Source of the DNA: Physcia stellaris
Lineage: Eukaryota; Ascomycota; Lecanoromycetes; Caliciales; Physciaceae
NCBI GenBank assembly: GCA_018902385.1
Contig: JABSSW010000027.1
Span: 496,001-560,000, forward strand
DNA length: 64,000 nucleotides
Reading direction: 5' to 3'
The translations under genes were made by a program, and so were the position numbers. Of this stretch, positions 1 to 9,866 are shown piece after piece; position 1 is the first letter of the stretch, and every line of letters begins with the position of its first letter. The notes under the pieces were generated by a model. That model did not search any database and was not told the DNA's origin. It saw only the letters and a list, made by a program, of their open reading frames with translations.

Positions 1-1502
1 TCCTCATCTTCAGTGCCTTCACTGAAACTGCCTCGCCGCCTATACGTCTTCATGGACATATTACTATCGACGGAAGTTGCAGACCGAGGGTCACGTCCTG
101 TCCATCCAGAGCGAGGGTTCATGGGCATGCCGTTCGAAGCTCGCAGGTTCTGCTCATACTCATCTCTTCGCGGCAACCGATCTTGGTTATGGAAGCCATC
201 AGATTGTCTCCACTGACTCTGATTTCGCCATTGTGCTTCACGATGCCGACGTATCTCTTCCCTAGCTTCCAGCCATTTCGGGCTTGGCTCCCAGTTCCAT
301 CCATCGCCGGAAGTATTGCATATTGGTAAACCCCACAGGAGTGGTTTGTCCCCAAACAGATGTTGTAGATTTCTCTTCCAGCCTAGGTTGAATGCATTCG
401 GGAGCTTCTCTGAGTCCTGCTCGTCAAGGTAGTCCTCATATCGATCTTGTTCTCTATCACGCTCCAGTTCGTCATAATTCCGACGGAGTGCATCTTGAGC
501 TCGCGAACCCTGCTCGATATCCCGGTTCGGGTATACTCTTTCTTCGCCCTCCTCTTCCCGCGTGACACCAGGGATAGCATTGGCATGGATCTCCGCCAAC
601 TGCTGACCGTAGCTTTGTTCCGGGCCGCCACGATTGCCGTACCGTCTGCGCTCAAGTGACTTCTTCAACGGACTGAGATATCTTGTCTTCTCCAAAGACT
701 CAATGGTTGTTCGTCCCCTCCATGCCAGACTTACGTGCCACGCTGTGAATCCTGTCAGAACCAGACCGATAATGCCCGAGATAACCGCCAACAAGACGTA
801 GTTGATGGGCATTATGCTTTCCGGGTAGCCTTCCCTAACCTCTGTTAGAACCTCGCGCCATAGCCAGAGCGTAGTCAAAGCGAAGCATAGCAAGCAGAAA
901 ACACTAGTATAGATGAGGAACAAGAGGAAAGCCTTGTAATTCCTCAAGCCCACGCATGTAGCCAACCATGGGCAATGGTGGTCCATCTTTAGCACGCATC
1001 TCTTGCAAGTTGAACAATGATGAGCCCGATCCGGCTTCACGGTCTGGCATTTCTTGCAGAATCGGCTTTTGCCGTCCGACTTGACTGTAAATGATGCAAT
1101 ATCTTGCTCTGAAGTAGGCTCGTGGGTAGGAAGGTGGGAGTAACCAGACGTGCCCGTGGTGTTCAAGGGAGATCCTGGATCAGTGAAGACTGCGGTGGTG
1201 TATGACCAATTCAGAAGTATGAAGAGAACAACCCCAACGATAGAAGCAAGATGCGCTACAGTTGTAGCTTGTCAGCAGTGCAAGTTTCTTGAATCGCTTT
1301 GCATACCTGTCCATGTCGCTTTCGGTAAGAAACCAATCTGCGTTTGGACCCATACCGCCCAAAATGTCAAGCCGTAGACGAAGGCTAATGGAAGATGGGT
1401 GACGATAGAACAACAGCCGCGCTCGCACTTTCTGGCCCAGCCTTTAGGGCGTCGTCTCCTTGAAGACGGTGAGGAGGGAGGCGATGGAGATATGCTCGCC
1501 AT
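1..1502 (-). CDS. PFA3: DHHC palmitoyltransferase, PFA3-like (3' end cut by window edge)
   Basis: S-acyltransferase that attaches palmitate to cysteines of membrane-associated proteins; Pfa3 in yeast acts at the vacuole on Vac8 (known of the family). The protein starts at the ATG at 1502 and has one intron at about 1306-1256 (GTATGC...TGTAG, 51 bp). It shows an N-terminal membrane segment (around SIVTHLPLAFVYGLTFW), then a Cys-rich domain reading KPDRAHHCSTCKRCVLKMDH with the catalytic DHHC at about residues 156-159 (complement of 972-983). Further membrane segments follow (YKAFLLFLIYTSVF and VLLAVISGIIGLVLTGF), then a TTxE-type motif (RGRTTIESLE). A charged tail contains GDGWNWEPSPKWLEAREEIR, typical of fungal PFA3 proteins. 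About 483 residues are visible, and the frame is still open at position 1. No break was seen in the translated stretches. Assignment to PFA3 rather than another PFA is an inference from the tail. Confidence 0.9.
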
Positions 1503-2145
1503 GACTTGACTTATGGGCGTGATTGAGAGCTCGACGACATCTTTCGAGATGATCGTTTAGCTGATGAATTCCGGAAGGCGACAACGTTGCTGGGTATCTC
1601 GCTGACGCGGCCGAGTATGCGCACAGCAGTACAGGTCAAGAGAAGAAAGTGGCTGGCACACTGAACAAGAGAGCGTCGGCAGCAATGACCATGCAGTCGT
1701 ATAATGATAGATCTCTAAGCGTGAGGTGCAGTACGTAACCACTAAGATAACTATAATAGATCCCTGGACGAAGGCGATTTAGGCTCAGCCGCAACCGCGG
1801 TCTAACGCCAGGACCTACCTAGCTTGAGCCCAATACGTGAACAAGGAGAGTGAATATTGATTTCCGGGTACCGATCCTTCACCTACGATTACCTTAATAT
1901 AAGTCATGGAAAGAGCAAAACTGCGGTTAAACGCTTTGCAAGATGTATGTTATTAAGATGATTAGTTCGCTATACGCTTTTCTTCGTGTCAATCGTCGCT
2001 TTGAATCAGTCTCCAAAGACGCCTCATCCAAAAATATCCCTAAGTCCTCAAGCAGTCAATCACAAAACTCCATTCGCTATGCTTTCTGGTCAAGGAATTA
2101 GGACTCGCTATCATATACTAAATCGTACTCTCGTCAATCAAACAC
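1503..2145. other. Intergenic region, PFA3 promoter side
   Basis: A gap between the start of the leftward PFA3 gene and the stop of the leftward rhomboid gene. It should hold the PFA3 promoter and the rhomboid 3' UTR. I see only short frames without protein-like composition and no repeat or RNA gene. Confidence 0.5.
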
Positions 2146-3859
2146 TCAACGACCGAAAGGCAACCCTCTCAGCGCCATCAAGGCTCTCCTTCCAGACGAA
2201 TCAGGCAAGCATTCCAGGTTCGTCGCCTGAAGATACCCAATCTCACACCAATTGCTTACCGGCTATAGAAGTGATTAGCGAAAAGACAACCGCTTCAAGA
2301 TGGTGAAGTTCTTACCAAGCAACTGAGGTGTTTGCACCAGGAACAAGAACTAGGATGATCTTTGTAAAAGTTCTGCAATAGGAGGATAAACCCAGTCAAA
2401 ACACCTATCAACGCTGCAGCACGAACAAGCCACCATGCCCACCAGAGTGGCTTGCGGCCCTTGAAAAATCCGACAGGTTGTTTGGCAAATCCAATGATAC
2501 CACCAGCACCAGCATCGCTATACTTCCCCGTTGACGCGACAGGAGTGTATGGCGCCTCGTCGAGACCTATGCGCTTCCGTAGCGCATTTGGTGAGTGAAG
2601 AATGCAGACGCCCAGAACAAGACCCATGAGGAAGCCTCCGATATGGGAGAAGTTGTCCAATCCGGGTAGGAGGCCCAACACGAATGATATGGCGATCTCA
2701 AAGATGATCCACCCAAGATCAACCCAGGGTGATCTACGTTCGTCCCAATAATACAGAAGGTCGAGCAGCATCAAAGCGATGACGCCGAATAAGGCGCCCG
2801 AGGCGCCTGTCGAAGCAATCCCATTAGGCGCAAAGTTCCCGCCGAGAACGAAACCGAAGATACCACTACATATATATACGAGGGCGAATCGTAAAGGTCC
2901 AATTTCTTGTTCCATCTCTTTCCCTAATGTCAGCTGTAGAAGGAGATTGAATCCAATATGTACAATCCCAGCGTGCATAAAAATGGGAGTGATAAAGCGG
3001 AACCATTGTCGAGGCTGCACTTTTTCTCGTTGAAGCCGCAAAGTTCTTTGAGGCTACACTTCGCATCATTCGTCTTCGTGTTAGGGCATGGCCATAGTAC
3101 GGATGAGTCATTCGAGAACTGTTGTCCTGGGAGTTTACTCGTGTCTACGTGGGTATTTGGTGGACACTTGGTGCCTTTGGTTGAAGGTACGAAAGATGTG
3201 TTGTGCATGCAAGGGACATAACGAGCTCCCATATTTATTAACACATATGGAGAAGGCCCAATCATAGGGTTGAACTGAGGATGTATCTCAATTGGTGACC
3301 CAGTAAGGACTCCTGACAAACCATGAGCAGTTGTATTTGAACGCAGTGGTCGCATATACTCACCAGCTTTGATCAACTCAGCAATGAATACCACAATTTG
3401 TATTGCTGAAAACGTGTATACAGCAAAAGGGATCCGTCCACTCCATAGGCCTTTCTTTTTCTTTCGACGCGTGGCTCCAGTCCGTGATTTTTGCCTTTGG
3501 CCCATTTGTGGCCGCACATAACCTGGATCTCGGCCTTCAGGATTCAGCAGATCCGAGCTGCTTTTTCTCTTTTGTGTCTGTGGACGTAAAGGTATATCAT
3601 CGGAGTAGGCATTTGCCTCGTAGGCATGTCCACCTCCACCTCCACCGTAATAGGCATTGTCGCCTGCGAAGCTTTGTTGACTTTGCCGTCCGTGCGGCTT
3701 GTAGCTCGGATCATCAAAGGGGGAGCTTATTGACGAAGCTGAATACTGCTGCGGGTTCGTGTTGTAGGCGGAGTATGGGTTTGGTATAGCTGGTAATGGA
3801 GCATCGTTGCGCCGCCTCTGGGCGTCAGACAGTGTATTGTAGTAGTCGTTAGCCGCCAT
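2146..3859 (-). CDS. Rhomboid intramembrane serine protease (frame broken once)
   Basis: Polytopic serine protease that cleaves transmembrane substrates; the long soluble N-terminus fits the fungal secretory-pathway rhomboids rather than mitochondrial Pcp1 (family knowledge). The first part is Ser/Gly/Pro-rich with a basic stretch (TRRKKKKG), then the first membrane helix and a Cys-containing luminal loop (KCSLKELCGF). The core shows QWFRFITPIFMHAGIVHIGF, the catalytic serine in STGASGALFG and the catalytic histidine in DNFSHIGGFLMG, with further helices after it. A 53-bp intron (2315-2263) leads to a last exon starting PVSNWCEIGYLQ. Between CGFNEK and VQPRQWFRF the frame changes at the A5 run (plus-strand T5, 3021-3025). 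Six As would give CGFNEKKVQPRQWFRF, and the spliced length becomes an exact 554 codons. No intron fits there. The break is either an assembly error or a true mutation. Confidence 0.85.
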
Positions 3860-4463
3860 ACCTGGCTTCAGAGAGTGTGTGGATCTTGAATCCTTGAATC
3901 TGGTACTGTCGCGCGGCCAAAGAACTGTACTGATAGAAGATAATGTGTCGCTTTTGTTATAATATGAAATTAGAAGACAAAAACGTCAGGTAGCACGAGA
4001 AGGTCACAAGCTTCCAGCAATCAGAGTTGGATAACGTTTTGAAACAATCGGAGCGAGCGTTATGGGTTTCCTGTGGGCGGTTCAAAAATGAAGGTACATT
4101 GCCAGCATCTTCAACTTCGATTCTATACGTGTCATGGAAGCAAAGACAGTGATTGATGGAGTGGCAAGCATGAAAGAGAGACAGTGACGGACGTGGACGC
4201 TTCATCCCTCGGTGTTTCCTTGAAGGAGGCTGTCAATCATCGCCAAGCCTCACACTAGGCTAGATAAAGCATGTGTGACGCAGCTCGCCGCAGCGACCAA
4301 TGGAACCACGTCGATCTTCTAGCGTAAACCAGGGTCCAGACAGACGGAATGTCTCCGTGTCACGTAATGATTCAATTCGCGTTTTCACGCGCCATGACCG
4401 AGATCCTTTGACCACTTCGAGATCTCGATTGACGGCCAGAATTTCAATCAATATCATACGAAA
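3860..4463. promoter_or_regulatory. Divergent promoter region, rhomboid / POL3
   Basis: About 600 bp lie between two divergent start codons and must carry both promoters. No convincing gene is present. It includes one ATTCGCGT octamer (listed separately) about 85 bp before the POL3 start. Confidence 0.5.
4375..4382 (-). promoter_or_regulatory. MBF/E2F-like octamer ACGCGAAT upstream of POL3
   Basis: The plus strand reads ATTCGCGT, so the minus strand carries ACGCGAAT, 82-89 bp before the POL3 ATG. It contains the ACGCG core that the fungal cell-cycle factors MBF/SBF bind (consensus ACGCGT or CRCGAAA in yeast). The same octamer occurs twice upstream of CDT2. Function is inferred from position and similarity only. 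Confidence 0.35.
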
Positions 4464-7400
4464 ATGCCGGCAGCAGTGGTCAAGCCTCAGAAAAGGGTCC
4501 TGGGAGATTCGACAAAGGCTCATCGAAATGCCAACATTACCCTTCCGTCTCCGAATGCTGCCAAAAGACGAAAACTCGACATTGGATCCTCGCCCATCAA
4601 GCTAAGGTCAAGTCAAAATGGTGTAAACGTCAAGCTAGGCTCAAGTCAGCCCAAAAGCCAATTCGAAGAAGAGGTCTTGGAGAAGTTGACTCAAGATGTT
4701 GGTGGTCTCAAAAAGAAGAATGCAGAGAAGGACCAACAGTGGGAAAGGCCCGCCCTGGATGATTTCGATGAGAAAACCGATAATCTCTGCTTTCAGCAAA
4801 TCGAGATAGAGGAAGGCACCTTGTCTGGAGGCAAAGTGGCGCTTAAGCTGTTCGGGGTCACAGAAGTTGGTCACCGAAGATGTGGGCGTACAAGTACTGA
4901 TTCTGTTTACAGACTGGTCATTCAGTTCTTCTGCATGTCACCGACTTCCTCCATTACCTATACATCGCTGCTCCGGTGTCCTTCACGAAGGAGGACTGTG
5001 GTGGCTTTCGAACCTATCTTGAATCCCAGATTGGCCAACATCAACCAGTCATCCATTCCGTTCAGATGGTTCTTCGGGAAAACCTGATGAAGTTCCAAGG
5101 AAATCAAAAAAGTCCATATCTCAAGATTACTGTGACCGACCCCAAGCACATACCCAAGGTTCGGACCATGCTGGAGAGTGGTGAGAGAGGTCTAAGCTAC
5201 AAGGGACTATGGAAGGGAATCGACAGCGGGATCCTAACCTTTGACAGCATACAATACGTATTGCGATTCATGATTGACACTGGTGTAAGCAGAAGACAAT
5301 TATAGCTGGGTTGGCGCTAATCGTACTCAGGTCACTGGAATGTCCTGGGTCGAGGTCCCACAGTCAAAATATCACTTGATTGCTGATCGAGATCGTCAAT
5401 CCAATTGCCAGATAGAAGCTTACGTACACTACCGAGATCTGATCGCCCACTCTAATGATGGCGAGTGGGCGAAAATGGCACCCCTAAGGATCCTTTCCTT
5501 CGACATTGAATGTGCTGGACGGAAAGGTATATTTCCCGAAGCGCATCATGACCCAGTGATACAGATTGCCAATGTGGTAACGCGGTATGGAGAAGCAAAG
5601 CCATTTGTCAGAAATGTCTTCAGTCTTGATACGTGCAGTCTCATCGTCAACACTCAAATTCTAGAATTTGATGCAGAAGAGAAAATGCTTATGGCATGGA
5701 GAGACTTTCTGGAGAAAGTAGATCCAGATGTTATCATTGGGTACAACATCGCCAACTTCGACTTTCCATACCTCCTTGACCGTGCGAAACACCTAAAGTG
5801 TATACATTTCCCCTATTGGACTCGCCTCAAAAGTTTACAGTCGCATGCAAAGGAAACTAACTTTTCTAGTAAACAAATGGGCAATAGAGATACGAAAGCT
5901 ACGAACACAAACGGCCGTCTGCAGCTGGATCTGCTACAACTAATTCAAAGAGATCATCAGTTACGGAGTTATACCCTTAATTCTGTGTGTTCGCATTTCC
6001 TAGGGGAGCAGAAAGAGGACGTCCATCACACCATGATCACGGAGCTGTTCAATGGAACGCCCGAGTCTCGGCGGAGATTGGCCGTTTACTGTCTGAAAGA
6101 TGCATTCCTACCGCAGCGGTTGATGGATAAGCTGATGTGTCTGGTGAATTATACTGAGATGGCGAGGGTGACAGGCGTGCCTTTCAACTATCTTTTAGCG
6201 AGAGGACAGCAAGTCAAATTCATCAGCCAGCTTTTCCGGAAAGCTCTGGAACAGCATCTTGTTATCCCCAATCTTCGAACGGATGCTTCGGACGAGCAAT
6301 ATGAAGGTGCTACTGTCATTGAGCCAACCAGAGGCTACTACGATGTTCCCATAGCGACATTGGATTTTGCATCTCTATATCCCAGTATTATTCAAGCCCA
6401 CAACCTCTGCTACACGACCTTATTGGACAAAAGAATGATTGAGAGGCAAGGGCTTAAAAAGGACGATGACTACATTGTTACTCCTAATGGAGACATGTTT
6501 TGTACTGCCAAGATAAGAAAGGGACTCCTCACCCAGATTCTTGAGGAGTTGTTGGGTGCTCGAAAGCGAGCAAAGAAAGAGCTCGCTGTTGAGACTGATA
6601 CGTTCAAAAAGCAGTCCTCAACGGTCGACAATTAGCCTTGAAGGTCAGTGCTAACAGTGTGTACGGCATAACGGGTGCTACTGTTGGAAAGCTTCCTTGT
6701 CTGGAGATTGCTAGTAGTACTACGAGTTATGGAAGACAGATGATTGAGAGAACGAAAGAGGAGGTAGAAGCTCGATATAACATCGCTAACGGCTATTCAC
6801 ATGATGCCCAAGTCATATATGGTGACACTGATTCAGTAATGGTGAAATTTGGACCTAAGGAGCTGGACAAAGCAATGAAGCTGGGTGAAGAAGCTGCAAA
6901 TTACGTCTCGTCCAAGTTCATCAAGCCTATTAAACTCGAATTCGAGAAAGTATACTTCCCTTACCTGCTCATCAACAAAAAGCGCTACGCCGGACTGTAT
7001 TGGACATCGCCAGAGAAGTATGACAAGATGGACAGCAAGGGCATCGAGACAGTGCGGCGAGATAACTGTCGTCTTGTCCAGAACGTAATCGAGACGAGTC
7101 TTCGAAAGATTCTGATCGACCAGGATGTTCAAGGCGCGCAAGAGTAAGATTCCCAATCGTCCAGTCTTAAAGCTGTTGATTCTGCTTGATGTGTCTAACG
7201 TTTTGATTTCCTAGCTACGTCAAAGACACTATCTCAGATTTACTTCAGAACAAAATCGACATGTCCAAACTTGTCATTACCAAAGCCCTCGCTAAAGCTG
7301 ACTACACAGCAAAACAAGCCCACGTTGAACTGGCGGAACGAATGAAGAAACGAGACGCCGGTTCCGCCCCAACCCTAGGTGATCGCGTTGCCTACGTTAT

Positions 7401-7953
7401 AGTCAAAGGGGCCAGTGGAGCAAAAAACTTCGAGAGGTCCGAAGATCCCATCTTCGTCCTGGAGAACAACCTCCCTATAGACACAAGATACTACCTCGAC
7501 AATCAGCTGGCCAAGCCCTTGGGCCGTATCTTCGACCCAATCCTAGGCGAGAAGAAAGCCGGCCAACTCTTGACAGGCGAACACACGCGCTCCATCTCGG
7601 TCGCCGCACCCACTCTCGGCGGCCTGATGAAATTTGCCAAAAAGACGCAAACATGTATGGGATGTAAGAAGCCTCTAGTAACCAAAGACGAGATGGCGGG
7701 CGCTGTATGCGAGAACTGCCGTCCACGGATAGGCGAGCTGTATACCAAAACCCTGACCAAAGTCTCGGAGCTGGAAGTAAGGTTCGGACGGCTGTGGACG
7801 CAATGTCAGCGCTGTCAAGGGAGTATGCACTGTGAGGTTATCTGTAGTAGTAAGGATTGTCCGATTTTCTACATGCGGATGAAGGCGAAGAAGGATGTTG
7901 AGGATGCTGGGAAGGAGTTGACGAGGTTTGATTTCGATGCTGCTGCTTGGTAG
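4464..7953 (+). CDS. POL3: DNA polymerase delta catalytic subunit (frame broken once)
   Basis: B-family replicative polymerase with 3'-5' exonuclease, main lagging-strand enzyme with PCNA (family knowledge). Four exons: 4464-4865, 4913-5284, 5331-7143 and 7215-7953, with introns of 47, 46 and 71 bp. Visible landmarks are the exonuclease motif [11 protein letters not shown], the exonuclease II region [20 protein letters not shown], polymerase motif A ([11 protein letters not shown]), motif B (KVSANSVYG) and motif C (YGDTDSV). The C-terminal Cys clusters CMGCKKPL...CENC and CQRC...CSSKDC are the zinc and iron-sulfur modules. After DTFKK the frame shifts at an A5 run (6606-6610) and resumes as [19 protein letters not shown], exactly the family sequence. 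A sixth A gives 1108 residues, close to yeast Pol3 (1097). Since the enzyme is essential, the break is probably a sequence error. The start at 4464 gives a normal basic N-terminus. Confidence 0.95.
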
Positions 7954-8398
7954 GGATATGTATGACTGGGCAAAGCACTGGCGTTGGCGGCAGCTGGTAT
8001 TAATGGCCTGTCTACGGTCGGGAGCATATTTGTCGGAGGGGTACATTTTGAGGGCGTCAAGGGGTATGTAACATCGAATTGCTTGGCTTTATATCAATAT
8101 CTTTCTCACCCACGGGGGTATGACCCTGTTGTTAAGCAACCCTTCCGGTACGCCGGACCCGGAATTAATCCCTGAAGCTCGCTCCGACGCGACCGTATCT
8201 CTTATCCGGTGCCCTCATACGTACTACTCTCCGAGGTAGCGCGGGCCCTACATTCTAGGCAGCCCTAGGCGCCGTAGGCGGACTCTAGGGACAAGAAACA
8301 CCGACGACCAATAATGAGCCACTTCATGTTCTGTTTCATGTACGCATGGCGTTGAGCAAATTCGATCTGGGCCATGGCAACGACGAAGCGGATCGGTT

Positions 8399-8614
8399 CA
8401 CTCGCCCTGGACAGAATTGAGTGCGGATCTCATCTCAGATGATCACAATCATCCATCCAAATCGAATGAACCAACGATAGCCCGAATTCGGAAATGCGAT
8501 CAATTTAGAACTCCATTCATATCAGATTACTTTCTGAAATCCAAAGACGGGTAAGCGTGATTTGATAAGTGATTCCTATTTTCTATGCGCACTCAATTCT
8601 GTCCGGGGCGAGTG
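8399..8614. mobile_element. MITE-like element with 30-bp terminal inverted repeats
   Basis: The left end at 8399-8428 begins CACTCGCCCTGGACAGAATT and the right end at 8585-8614 is its inverted copy; 28 of 30 positions match. The 216-bp unit has no coding capacity, as expected of a non-autonomous DNA transposon relic. I found no clear target-site duplication, so the superfamily is unassigned. A diverged relative of the right-hand half occurs near 27593-27691, which supports a dispersed family. Confidence 0.7.
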
Positions 8615-8826
8615 GGAAGAAGCACCGACCTGCGCCTTGTCTCAGCTAATCAGACCCCTGGCTAGTTCAAAAGCCTTCATTTTTCGCCAGAGGGTCTGAG
8701 CCAAAGATCGGGTAAATCTTGTTTTGAACGTTCGCGACTGCAATATTACACAAAAACAGCACGATAAGCTGATAACTAGCGTTTTTATCGAGTATTATTG
8801 ATTTAGCTCAAAACATCCCGAGCGCT

Positions 8827-8910
8827 ATCAGGGTTATCTCAGGATTGAGCAACATAATCAGGGTTATCTCAGAATTGAACAACATAATCAGAGTTATTTC
8901 AGGGTTGAAG
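8827..8910. repeat. 30-bp tandem repeat, about 2.8 copies
   Basis: Units begin ATCAGGGTTATCTCAGGATT at 8827, 8857 and 8887 (last one partial). The copies differ mostly by G/A or C/T changes, which is the direction expected from repeat-induced point mutation but also of ordinary decay. Confidence 0.8.
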
Positions 8911-8961
8911 CTCTCGAAGCCACGCAATTGAACGTTCAATTGAACGTTCAATGCGCAATGC

Positions 8962-9288
8962 AATTGCGCAACAAACATCGTATATTATACAATTATTTGT
9001 GTGGAACATTGTAGCCTCGTATCGAATTAACAATTATTTTGTTTTACATTGTCAAAATTCGACATATTCGTTGCAATAATGAATTGCGCAATGTGCTTGA
9101 TTTGACAATTTTTGAATTTGAAAATGTAAAGAAATGTGCGTTCACAAAACGTTTGCATTATTGCGCAATTTAATTACACAACATTCATAATGTATTATAC
9201 AATTATTTCTGTGAAACATTGTAGTCTCGTATCGAAATAACAATTTTGTCGTTTTACATTGTTAAAATTCAAAATATTCGTTGCAAGA
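8962..9288. repeat. AT-rich diverged direct repeat (about 117 bp, offset 210 bp)
   Basis: The segment 8962-9078 returns at 9172-9288. Shared blocks include TATTATACAATTATTT, AACATTGTAG, CTCGTATCGAA, GTTTTACATTGT and ATATTCGTTGCAA. Many differences are transitions (for example GTGGAACATTGTAGC against GTGAAACATTGTAGT). Composition is far more AT-rich than the flanking genes. Best read as an old duplicated element fragment, possibly affected by RIP. Confidence 0.7.
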
Positions 9289-9866
9289 AAAAGCTTCGAA
9301 AAGTGCTGAATTTGAGTGATGTCGCGAAGGCAAATACGATCATTTATCCGATTTATGATCCAGACGTGTAGATAAGAAGCCCGAGCCCTGTGACGCTTCG
9401 GCTACACGGCCCGAGACAACCTGCGCCATGGAAGCCGATCGTTTATTGTTGCGCCCCCAAGGCTGAGGCTCTGCACAATCCAACCGCTAATTTCCACAGC
9501 TCTCAGCCGCTCTCTCTGGCCCCCAAACCGGGCTAGAGCGGCCCCTATACGCAAGTCAGCTAGCTATGTTAGTCGGCGCTTTAACCCAATCTTGAAATTC
9601 ATTGGATGTTATTCTACGGATTACTAACAGAGAGATTGGGCGTGGGAGGCCTTATTTAATTTTAGGAGCATAGCTGAGGAATGACTACACAAGCACGGGA
9701 TGAAGGCTCGTCGACCTTCTCTCACTGACTGATGCAAAGTATCAACACTGTCCTACTCCAGAAGCGACTGAGAGATGGGCCAGGATATCTTTTAACCAAT
9801 ACCAACTCGGGACAGTCTCCTGTACGATATTACTCGTAGCCACTGCAGAAAGCACCACCAGCGGCG

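Larger units (their letters stand above)
7954..9866. other. Repeat-rich, AT-rich gene-free island
   Basis: Nearly 1.9 kb without a credible gene lies between POL3 and the NLR-like gene. It holds a MITE-like element, a 30-bp tandem repeat and an AT-rich decayed direct repeat, each listed on its own. Palindromic runs such as TTGAACGTTCAATTGAACG near 8929-8951 add to the picture of degenerate repetitive DNA. The last few hundred bases should contain the NLR promoter. Confidence 0.6.
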
